A stretch of DNA of 5,770 bases from Clostridia bacterium (GTDB lineage: Bacteria; Bacillota; Clostridia; Oscillospirales; Acutalibacteraceae): positions 1 to 5,770 of the forward strand of contig JAILDS010000034.1 in assembly GCA_024689165.1 (NCBI GenBank), in the 5' to 3' direction. Shown here in pieces: positions 1-5,770 of the stretch. Numbering within the stretch: position 1 is the stretch's first letter; every line of letters begins with the position of its first letter. The notes beneath the pieces are model-generated. The model made no database searches. It was not told where the DNA came from and saw only the letters and a program-made list of their open reading frames with translations. The position numbers and the translations under genes are program-made.

Positions 1-2
1 GA

Positions 3-1718
3 TACGAGCACGTCAGCGTCACGCCCGCCAGCGACAAGGCAGTCAAGAACGCTTTCCCGGATTGTTATATCTTATTCGGCGGACACAGCGTTTCCGCCGA
101 AGGCTTTGATCTTGAACGATATCCGTTCGTCGATTTTCTTATCCACCGTTTCGGAGAAGAACCGACTGCCGACCTGCTTCGCGCGTTCGTATTGCGCTCG
201 GGGTTCGACGACGTCGCCAACATATCTTACCGCGCCGACGACGGCCGGATAATCACGACCCGCTTCGAGCCTCAGACCGCGACTGATTTTCCGTCGCCTT
301 ATCTCACGGGCGTTTTTGACGACATCCTGAACGACCCCGTGGATTTTTCCGTTCTGTTTGAAACCAACAGAGGCTGTCCGAACTCCTGTTCGTTCTGCGA
401 CTGGGGGTCCCTGAAATCAAAAGTCCGGCTTTTCCCGATCGAAAGGGTGAAAGCCGAGCTCGATTGGTTTGCCGAGAGAAAAATAGAGTTTGTATACTGT
501 ACCGACGGCAACTTTTGCCTGTTCGACAGAGACGCAGAGATCGCCGACTACGTGATAAGCCGGAAAGAGATCTACGGATACCCGAAGATCTTCCGCGTGT
601 GCTTTACAAAAAACCGGCCCGACCTTGTTTTCGGCATAGGGTCCGCTCTTGTAAAACACGGGCTCGATAAGGCTCAGACTATTTCCTTCCAGAGCATGAA
701 CCCGACGGTGCTTCAGAATATCGGGCGGAAAAACATCCCTACGGAAAGATTCCGGGGGCTGATGAAACGGTACAACGAGCTTAAGATCACGACCTTTTCC
801 GAGCTGATACTCGGTCTTCCGGGTGAAACGTATGACAGCTTTTGTTCCGGCGTGGGCGAGCTGCTCGAAAACGGGCAGCACTTCGCTCTGAACATCTATC
901 CCTGCGAGCTGCTTCCGAACGCAGAGATGGGCCAGCCGTGGTATAAGGAAAAATTCGGTATAAAAAGCGTTCGCGTACCGTTTCAGCTTATACATTCCTA
1001 TGCCGGGCAAAAAAAAGACGATATCACCGAATACTCCGAGTACGTTGTCGCCACCGACTCCATGGACTCGGAGCAGTGGGCCCGGTCCATGATCTTCGCA
1101 AATTACGTGATGGGGCTTCACAACCTCGGGCTCACACGGGCGGTTGCGATCTGGTACCGAAACGAGCTCGGCGTACCCTACGACAAGTTCTACAAAGATC
1201 TCATATCCGCTTCCGGAAACGCTTCGTTCCCGCTCCTTAACAGGATCCGGACAAGGATATCGAAGCTGTGCTTCGGCGTTGCCGGGACCGAGAACTCGCT
1301 CGTTGCGACCTGCGAAGGCCTGTCCGATCTGTTATGGGGTTTTGACGAGCTGATCTTTCTTGAGTTTTATAATAATATCGACGTTTTTTACGACGAGCTG
1401 CGTTCCCTTTTAGCCCTGCAGTACCCGGAATCGGAAGAAACAGACGCGCTGTTTTCATATCAGCGCGACATTATAAAAAAGATCAACGTAAAAACCGTTT
1501 CGATACGCTCGGAATACGATTTTTACGGCTACTTCCAACGTATTTTCATGGATGAGTATTCTCCGCTTGAAAAAAGACCGACCGTCCTGTCCTTTGACGA
1601 TCCGAAACCCGCCCCGGACTTTCCGACGTTCGCAAGGAAAGTCGTCTGGTATGGCAGGAACCGCCGCGAAACTGACTATTCAAGCAGCCATTATCCCGTT
1701 AACGTATCATACGTTTAA
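3..1718 (+). CDS. Cobalamin-binding-domain radical SAM protein, 5'-truncated by the window edge
   Basis: The frame is open from position 3 to the TAA at 1716-1718 (571 residues), so the true start lies upstream. The TTG at 192 is an internal Leu codon, because the residues before it continue a conserved domain. Residues 1-62 look like the end of a B12-binding Rossmann domain: a FGGHSVS strand-loop followed by PFVDFLIHRFGEEP, the usual 'p-vD-vv-GEGE' pattern. The radical SAM core covers about residues 118-323. It has the 4Fe-4S motif CPNSCSFC (Cys125, Cys129, Cys132) followed by DWG, then SFQSM (228-232) and LILGLPGET (268-276), an SAM-binding-side strand. The C-terminal 250 residues match no domain I recognise. 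Known of the family: it cleaves SAM to a 5'-deoxyadenosyl radical, and members with a B12 domain often methylate or rearrange unactivated carbons. The CDWG subtype is often found in surface polysaccharide or natural product loci. The substrate here is unknown. Codons are more A/T-rich than in gyrA. Confidence 0.9.
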   Translation, partial: YEHVSVTPASDKAVKNAFPDCYILFGGHSVSAEGFDLERYPFVDFLIHRFGEEPTADLLRAFVLRSGFDDVANISYRADDGRIITTRFEPQTATDFPSPYLTGVFDDILNDPVDFSVLFETNRGCPNSCSFCDWGSLKSKVRLFPIERVKAELDWFAERKIEFVYCTDGNFCLFDRDAEIADYVISRKEIYGYPKIFRVCFTKNRPDLVFGIGSALVKHGLDKAQTISFQSMNPTVLQNIGRKNIPTERFRGLMKRYNELKITTFSELILGLPGETYDSFCSGVGELLENGQHFALNIYPCELLPNAEMGQPWYKEKFGIKSVRVPFQLIHSYAGQKKDDITEYSEYVVATDSMDSEQWARSMIFANYVMGLHNLGLTRAVAIWYRNELGVPYDKFYKDLISASGNASFPLLNRIRTRISKLCFGVAGTENSLVATCEGLSDLLWGFDELIFLEFYNNIDVFYDELRSLLALQYPESEETDALFSYQRDIIKKINVKTVSIRSEYDFYGYFQRIFMDEYSPLEKRPTVLSFDDPKPAPDFPTFARKVVWYGRNRRETDYSSSHYPVNVSYV

Positions 1719-1762
1719 CAGCTCCGGTACGGAATGCCCGCGCGCCGGCGTTTGGTTATCGT

Positions 1763-1786
1763 AAAAAAAGCCGACAGCTGACGGCT
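1763..1786 (-). terminator. Probable intrinsic terminator of the LCP gene
   Basis: Read on the minus strand, AGCCG (1786-1782) pairs with CGGCT (1773-1769) around an 8-nt loop. Seven T follow at 1769-1763, the first of which is the last base of the stem. A second, overlapping stem is possible: GACAGC (1796-1791) with GCTGTC (1779-1774). The stem is short and made of repeat units, so its strength is uncertain. It lies 38-60 nt after the LCP stop codon, with the correct orientation for that gene. Confidence 0.55.
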
Positions 1787-1817
1787 GACGGCTGTCTGCT
1801 GTCTGCTGTCTGCCGAC
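1769..1817. repeat. Seven-unit heptamer tandem repeat (NGCYGWC)
   Basis: Seven consecutive 7-bp units fill 49 bp without a gap: AGCCGAC, AGCTGAC, GGCTGAC, GGCTGTC, TGCTGTC, TGCTGTC, TGCCGAC. Every unit fits NGCYGWC, and changes run in steps from one end to the other, as expected of local duplication and drift. The array ends 6 bp from the LCP stop codon. The 7-bp period is not a multiple of three, and no gene is predicted across it. It resembles in kind the short tandemly repeated repetitive (STRR) heptamers described in cyanobacteria. I do not claim identity with them. Confidence 0.85.
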
Positions 1818-1823
1818 TTTCCG

Positions 1824-2954
1824 TCAGAACAGGTCCAGCACGGAATACCGGTGCTCCTCGAGGATGATGTTGCTCTCGCCGTAGATGGCGGTCTGGACGG
1901 TCTGCGCCGCCTTCGGGTAATCCACGACGAACACCCAGGCGTTGCCGATGAGGCTGCTGCCGTAGCCGGCGTACTCGTATCTGGCGGAAGCGTCGGGGGC
2001 CTCGAGCGTCGAGACGTCGTATTTGTACCACCCGCCGACGACCGCCTGAGAAGCGAGGTAGAGTATCGTGCGCATCGGGCAGTCCGTCTTGACGTATTTG
2101 CTGACGGAGTCGACGATGTCCCCGATCTGGTCGAGCGTGACGGACGAGCATTTTTTGATCAGCGCGGTGATGAAGTCGCGCTGGCGGCGCGTCCTGCTCA
2201 CGTCCGCGTCGGTGTCGCTGTGCCTTATGCGGCAGAACGCAAGGGCAAGCTCGCCGTCGAGGGTGACGGATTCGCCGTAGGGGCAGTCGAGGTCGTAGGC
2301 GTAATTGATATAGTCCGCCTCGTACTCCTGCACCGCGACGTCCACGCCGCCGACGGCGTCGACCACGTCAACGAAGGTCATGAAATCGACCACCGCGTAA
2401 TAGTCGATCTTTATCTTATAGTCGTTTTCGATCGTTTCGACAAGGCAGTCCGCGCCTCCGTAGGGCAGGGCGTTGTTGATCCTCCCGTACTGCCCGGAGC
2501 CGAGGTCGATGTAGGTGAAGCTGTCCCGGTAGAACGAGGTCAGCGTTATTTTTTTGTTCGCGCGGTCTATCGACGCGAGCATTATCGAGTCGGTATGGCC
2601 GAGCTTTTCTTCGGAGCTGCGGTTGTCAGCGCCGACGAGCAGGACGTTGAGGACCGCTTTTTTGCTCATTTTCTCGCCGTCGTTGAGCGCCCAGTCTTTG
2701 AGCGCCTGAGAAAGGGAGTTGATATAGGCGACGTCCTCCATGTCGGCGAAGCTGACGGACTCGTCCTCAAATATCTCCTCAACAACGGCGGGACCGGGGT
2801 CGTCCGTGCTCTCCTCGGCCGGGGCGGTTGTGTATTCCTCGAGCCTGAACCTGAAGAGGTTCGTCTTGCTCGCGAACACGCCGAACGCAGCCGACAGCGT
2901 CAGCAGGACGGCGAGAAGAAGGGCGAAAAGGCCTTTTTTTACGGATGGTTTCAT
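1824..2954 (-). CDS. LytR-CpsA-Psr (LCP) family cell envelope protein
   Basis: The product has 376 residues, typical for LCP proteins. A short basic N-terminus (MKPSVKK) leads into a membrane segment at about 8-28, so the rest is expected outside the membrane. An acidic, low-complexity linker (about 39-70) precedes the LCP domain at about 97-270. Hallmarks are NVLLVGADNR (103-112), HTDS (120-123), SFYRDS (140-145), RINNA (158-162), a hydrophobic FVDVVDAVGGVDV stretch (194-206) and RIRHSDTDADVSRTRRQRD (242-260). These include the conserved Asp and Arg residues that bind the polyprenyl pyrophosphate head group and metal. Known of the family: it transfers lipid-linked teichoic acids, capsule or other glycopolymers to peptidoglycan. 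Which polymer is attached here cannot be told. The ATG at 2952-2954 is chosen because GGAGA lies 8 nt upstream and the signal anchor starts at once. The gene follows gyrA by 82 bp on the same strand. Confidence 0.93.
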   Translation of the reverse strand: MKPSVKKGLFALLLAVLLTLSAAFGVFASKTNLFRFRLEEYTTAPAEESTDDPGPAVVEEIFEDESVSFADMEDVAYINSLSQALKDWALNDGEKMSKKAVLNVLLVGADNRSSEEKLGHTDSIMLASIDRANKKITLTSFYRDSFTYIDLGSGQYGRINNALPYGGADCLVETIENDYKIKIDYYAVVDFMTFVDVVDAVGGVDVAVQEYEADYINYAYDLDCPYGESVTLDGELALAFCRIRHSDTDADVSRTRRQRDFITALIKKCSSVTLDQIGDIVDSVSKYVKTDCPMRTILYLASQAVVGGWYKYDVSTLEAPDASARYEYAGYGSSLIGNAWVFVVDYPKAAQTVQTAIYGESNIILEEHRYSVLDLF

Positions 2955-2961
2955 TCTTTTT

Positions 2962-2966
2962 TCTCC
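2962..2966 (-). promoter_or_regulatory. Ribosome binding site of the LCP gene
   Basis: On the minus strand GGAGA lies here, separated from the ATG at 2954 by 7-8 nt of mostly A. This is a good Shine-Dalgarno match and spacing, and it supports the chosen start. Confidence 0.75.
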
Positions 2967-3006
2967 GGGTAACTGCCCCTTGACTGGTTTTTCGGGCGTC
3001 CGATCG

Positions 3007-3028
3007 GGCGGGGCTCAGAGTCCCCGCC
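3007..3028 (-). other. GC-rich hairpin between gyrA and the LCP gene
   Basis: GGCGGGG (3007-3013) and CCCCGCC (3022-3028) form a perfect 7-bp stem with an 8-nt loop. It begins 9 nt after the gyrA stop codon. On the minus strand it is followed by CGATCGGACGCC and not by a T-run, so it is not a canonical intrinsic terminator. It could be a weak or partial terminator, or it could protect the 3' end of the gyrA message. No clear promoter for the LCP gene is seen in the rest of this 82-bp gap. Confidence 0.5.
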
Positions 3029-3036
3029 GCACGGTA

Positions 3037-5571
3037 TTATTCCTGTTCGCCGGCTTCCCCGCCGGTTTCTGTGCGTTCGCCGCTTTCCTCACGTTCTTCG
3101 GTTTCTTCGCGTTCCTCGCGTTCCTCCTGCGGCAGGGCGGAAACGGTGACTATCCTGTCGCCTTCGCCTATCCTCATGACCTTGACGCCCTTGGACGGTC
3201 TGCCGCAGATGCGCACCGTCATGGCGGGTATGCGGATGAGCACGCCGGCCTTGCTCATCATAACGAGGTCTTCGCCCTCGCGGGTGACTCTGACGTCGAC
3301 GACCCTGTTTTCGCCGTCGACCTTGTAGTTTATCACGCCCGAGCCGCCTCTCGACTGGCTCCTGTACTCTCCGGCGCGGCTGATCTTGCCGTAGCCGTTT
3401 TCCGTGATGGTCAGTATAAGGTCCTCGTCGGACTTCACGACGTCCATGCCGACGATCGCGTCGTCCTCCTTTTTGAGCCTTATGGCGCGGACGCCCTTGG
3501 CGGTCCTGCCCATGACGCGCACGTCCTCCTCGCCGAAGAGGATGGCCATGCCCATGCGCGTGCCGACAATGAGCCTGTCGCCGCCTCTGGTCAGCCTGAC
3601 CGCCGCGAGCTCGTCGCCCTCGAGCAGGTCGATGGCCCTCATGCCGCTCTTTCTGATGTTTTTGAACGCGGCGAGCTCCGTACGCTTGATGACGGCGTTC
3701 TTCGTTATCATGCACAGGTTGCTGTCGGGGCTCTCGTCCTTGGGGACGCGCAGCATCTCGGTGATCTTCTCGTCTTGCTCGAGAGCGAGCAGGTTGACGA
3801 TGTTCATGCCCTTGCCGTTCCTGGCGCCCTCGGGGATCTCATAGCCCTTGAGCCGGAAGACCCTGCCGCGGTCGGTGAAGAACATCACCCAGTCGTGTGT
3901 GCCGCAGGTGAACATGGTGTTCACCACGTCCTCCTCGCGGGTGCCGGCGCCGGTAACGCCCCTGCCGCCTCGCCTCTGCGCGCGGTATTCGGTCGCGGGC
4001 GTACGCTTGATGTAGCCCCTGTTCGTCATGGTGAAAACGCAGATCTCCTCGGGGATGAGCTCCTCGATGTCGACCTCGCCGCTGACGTCCACGATCTCGG
4101 TGCGCCTCTCGTCTGCGTACTTGTCGCGGCGCTCGGTCGCCTCCTCGCGGATCTTCGCGAGTATCAGCTCGCGGGAGCCGAGCAGCGCGGTGTATTCCTC
4201 GATCTTCGCGCGCAGCTCCGCCATTTCGTCCTCGAGCTTCTGCCTTTCAAGGCCGGTGAGCTGGGCAAGGCGCATCTGAACGATGTGGTTCGCCTGGACC
4301 TCGTCGAAGCCGAAGCGCTCCATGAGCCTGTCCTTGCCCTCCTGCACGCTTGCGCTGGCGCGGAGGATGGCTATTACCTCGTCGATGAAGTCGAGCGCCT
4401 TGAGCAGCGCCTCGAGTATGTGAGCGCGCTCCTTCGCCTTTTTGAGGTCGAAGCGCGTCCTGCGGGTGATGACCTCGCACTGATAGTCTATATAGTACTG
4501 CAGTATCTGCTTGAGGGTAAGTATCTTCGGCTCGCCGTTGACGAGCGCCAGCAGTATCACGCCGTAGGTGTCCTGGAGCTGGGTGTATTTGAAAAGCATG
4601 TTGAGCACGACCTGCGGGTTCGCGTCGCGCTTGAGGTCGACGACTATCTTCATGCCCTTGCGGTTCGAGTAGTCGTTGACGTCCGAGATGCCCTCGATCT
4701 TCTTGTTCTTGACGTGCTCCGCGATGGACTCTATCACGCGGGCCTTGTTGACCTGATAGGGCAGCGAGGTGAATATGATCTGCGTCCTGCCGTTTTTGGT
4801 CTCGTTGAACTCGTGCCTCGCCCGGACGGTCAGCTTGCCCCTGCCCGTGCCGTAGGCGGCGCGGATGCCCGCTCTGCCCATTATTATGCCGGCGGTCGGG
4901 AAATCGGGCCCCTTGATATACTGCATCAGGCCCTCGAGAGTGATGTCCGGGTCGTCTATCAGCGCGCACATGGCGTCGACGACCTCGCCGAGGTTGTGCG
5001 GCGGGATCTTGGTCGCCATGCCGACGGCTATGCCGTCCGAGCCGTTGACGAGGATGTTCGGTATCCTCGACGGAAGCACTGTCGGCTCCTTGAGGCGGTC
5101 GTCGTAGTTGTTGATGAAATCGACCGTGTCCTTGTTGATGTCCGTGAGCATCTCGAGGGATATCTTCGACAGCCTGCTCTCCGTGTAACGGTAGGCGGCG
5201 GGCGGGTCGCCGTCGACCGAGCCGAAGTTGCCGTGCCCGTCGACGAGAACGTAGCGCATCGAGAAATCCTGCGCGAGGCGGACCATCGCGTCGTAGACCG
5301 ACGCGTCGCCGTGCGGGTGATATCTGCCCAGCACGGTGCCGACCGTGTCCGCGCACTTTCTGTAGGCGACGTTCGGCATAAGGTTGTTCTCGAACATCGT
5401 GTACAGTATCCTGCGGTGGACCGGCTTGAGGCCGTCCCTGACGTCCGGCAGCGCGCGGGCCGTGATGACCGACATGGAATAGTCCAGGAAGGACCTTCGC
5501 ATCTCGCGGTTGATGTCTACGTAGATCATCCTCCCGACGGGAGTCTGCTGTTCAAATACTTCTTCGTCCAT
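3037..5571 (-). CDS. gyrA: DNA gyrase subunit A
   Basis: This 844-residue protein is the DNA breakage-rejoining subunit of gyrase. With GyrB it forms the A2B2 enzyme that adds negative supercoils using ATP. The winged-helix/tower region covers about 1-500. It holds LPDVRDGLKPVHRRILY (41-57), the quinolone-pocket helix RYHPHGDASVYDAM (83-96) and the catalytic Tyr129 in AAYRYTE, which attaches to DNA. A coiled-coil stretch (about 365-480) follows. The C-terminal beta-pinwheel starts near 505 and carries the GyrA box QRRGGRG (532-538). That box is needed for DNA wrapping and separates gyrase from topoisomerase IV ParC. A degenerate box-like QSRGGSG (739-745) lies in a later blade. The tail (815-844) is half Glu. 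Residue 90, equivalent to E. coli Ser83, is Ala. Length fits the family (821 residues in B. subtilis, 875 in E. coli). The ATG at 5569-5571 has AAGGAG 5 nt upstream. Codons are strongly GC-rich. Confidence 0.98.
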   Translation of the reverse strand: MDEEVFEQQTPVGRMIYVDINREMRRSFLDYSMSVITARALPDVRDGLKPVHRRILYTMFENNLMPNVAYRKCADTVGTVLGRYHPHGDASVYDAMVRLAQDFSMRYVLVDGHGNFGSVDGDPPAAYRYTESRLSKISLEMLTDINKDTVDFINNYDDRLKEPTVLPSRIPNILVNGSDGIAVGMATKIPPHNLGEVVDAMCALIDDPDITLEGLMQYIKGPDFPTAGIIMGRAGIRAAYGTGRGKLTVRARHEFNETKNGRTQIIFTSLPYQVNKARVIESIAEHVKNKKIEGISDVNDYSNRKGMKIVVDLKRDANPQVVLNMLFKYTQLQDTYGVILLALVNGEPKILTLKQILQYYIDYQCEVITRRTRFDLKKAKERAHILEALLKALDFIDEVIAILRASASVQEGKDRLMERFGFDEVQANHIVQMRLAQLTGLERQKLEDEMAELRAKIEEYTALLGSRELILAKIREEATERRDKYADERRTEIVDVSGEVDIEELIPEEICVFTMTNRGYIKRTPATEYRAQRRGGRGVTGAGTREEDVVNTMFTCGTHDWVMFFTDRGRVFRLKGYEIPEGARNGKGMNIVNLLALEQDEKITEMLRVPKDESPDSNLCMITKNAVIKRTELAAFKNIRKSGMRAIDLLEGDELAAVRLTRGGDRLIVGTRMGMAILFGEEDVRVMGRTAKGVRAIRLKKEDDAIVGMDVVKSDEDLILTITENGYGKISRAGEYRSQSRGGSGVINYKVDGENRVVDVRVTREGEDLVMMSKAGVLIRIPAMTVRICGRPSKGVKVMRIGEGDRIVTVSALPQEEREEREETEEREESGERTETGGEAGEQE

Positions 5572-5576
5572 TGTTG

Positions 5577-5582
5577 CTCCTT
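5577..5582 (-). promoter_or_regulatory. Ribosome binding site of gyrA
   Basis: The minus strand reads AAGGAG, then CAACA, then ATG. This is a near-perfect Shine-Dalgarno site 5 nt from the start codon. Only 3 bp separate it from the repeat units that begin at 5586. Confidence 0.85.
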
Positions 5583-5585
5583 CTT

Positions 5586-5620
5586 AGCCGATAGCGGATA
5601 GCCGATAGCGGATAGCCGTA
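5586..5620. repeat. Heptamer tandem repeat (AGCSGAT) at the edge of the gyrA leader
   Basis: Four and a half 7-bp units alternate strictly: AGCCGAT, AGCGGAT, AGCCGAT, AGCGGAT, then AGCCG running into TAAAAAA. The same alternating block, one unit shorter, recurs in each later 60-bp copy (5653-5680 and 5713-5740). The unit shares the framework N-GC-N-G-A/T-pyrimidine with the heptamers at 1769-1817. Some units can pair with each other (CCG-ATAG-CGG), so small hairpins are possible. Confidence 0.85.
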
Positions 5621-5770
5621 AAAAATCCGGCGTTTGTTCGTGTTATGATAAGAGCGGATAGCCGATAGCGGATAGCCGTAAAAAATCCGGCGTTTGTCCG
5701 TGTTATGATAAGAGCGGATAGCCGATAGCGGATAGCCGTAAAAAATCCGGCGTATGTCCGTGTTATGATA
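5593..5770. repeat. 60-bp tandem repeat, three copies, running off the window
   Basis: Copies are 5593-5652, 5653-5712 and 5713-5770, the last cut by the window end after 58 bp. The spacing is exactly 60 bp. I see only two differences: T at 5638 where the other copies have C, and A at 5754 where the others have T. Each unit holds three AGCSGAT heptamers, then AGCCGTAAAAAATCCGGCG, a variable GTNTGTYCG-like stretch and TGTTATGATAAG. It lies directly 5' of gyrA. No spacers separate the copies, so this is not a CRISPR array. The plus strand has stops in all three frames of the unit; two minus-strand frames are open (see findings). Confidence 0.95.

Larger units (their letters stand above)
1719..1823. 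other. Convergent intergenic region
   Basis: This is the gap between the stop codons of the plus-strand radical SAM gene and the minus-strand LCP gene. Positions 1719-1762 show only a short GC-rich stretch (around 1739-1750) with no clear hairpin plus T-run, so no convincing terminator for the radical SAM gene is visible. Positions 1763-1817 hold an A7 run and a heptamer repeat array, listed separately. No coding region is supported here. Confidence 0.8.

Noticed and set aside
139..147. DnaA-box-like TTATCCACC
   Set aside because: It has one mismatch to TTATNCACA, is a single copy, and lies inside a coding region. No cluster of such boxes is seen here or near gyrA, so an origin is not supported.
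192..194. TTG as the start of the radical SAM gene
   Set aside because: The frame is open back to position 3 and the preceding residues match the end of a B12-binding domain. There is no ribosome site before it.
3000..3007. Palindrome CCGATCGG between gyrA and the LCP gene as an operator
   Set aside because: It is a single 8-bp palindrome in GC-rich DNA with no second copy and no nearby regulator gene.
2740..5601. A 953-codon open frame on the plus strand opposite gyrA and the start of the LCP gene
   Set aside because: Its codons align exactly with gyrA codons on the other strand, so it stays open because GC-rich gyrA avoids TTA, CTA and TCA codons in that phase. The minus strand encodes unmistakable GyrA motifs. 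The frame's product has no recognisable domain.
5641..5650. Promoter-like TGTTATGAT (extended -10 form) in each 60-bp unit on the plus strand, and TATCAT on the minus strand
   Set aside because: No matching -35 hexamer lies 16-18 bp upstream on either strand, and the plus-strand version would point away from gyrA. Short A/T motifs like these arise easily by chance.
5593..5770. CRISPR array
   Set aside because: Copies are directly contiguous, with no unique spacers between them, and no cas genes are present.

Overview
The window most likely comes from an uncultured Gram-positive-lineage anaerobe of the Clostridia (Oscillospiraceae-like). I infer this from three things: a LytR-CpsA-Psr (LCP) envelope enzyme, a Firmicutes-like GyrA with the HPHGDAS and PPAAYRYTE motif variants, and strong AAGGAG/GGAGA ribosome sites. 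No marker in the window fixes the genus.

Layout: (1) Positions 3-1718, plus strand, hold the 3' part of a cobalamin-binding-domain radical SAM protein whose start lies before the window. (2) Positions 1719-1823 are a convergent intergenic gap with a perfect 7-bp-period tandem repeat (seven units, 1769-1817) that also forms the likely terminator of the gene on the opposite strand. (3) Positions 1824-2954, minus strand, encode a membrane-anchored LCP ligase. (4) Positions 2955-3036 are a short gap with a GC hairpin and the LCP ribosome site. (5) Positions 3037-5571, minus strand, encode DNA gyrase subunit A (gyrA). (6) Positions 5572-5770 lie just 5' of gyrA. They hold its ribosome site and then at least three copies of an exact 60-bp tandem repeat, itself built from 7-bp units of the same framework as those at 1769-1817. 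The window ends inside this repeat.

gyrA and the LCP gene run in the same direction 82 bp apart and may be partly co-transcribed, although their functions (DNA supercoiling, and attachment of polymers to the cell wall) are not linked. The radical SAM gene converges on them, is visibly richer in A/T, and belongs to a type often found in surface polysaccharide or specialised biosynthesis loci.

I see no new multi-gene system. The best candidate for something undescribed is the family of heptamer repeats that abuts gene ends at two loci, one of them embedded in a 60-bp tandem array next to the gyrA ribosome site. All three genes belong to known families.
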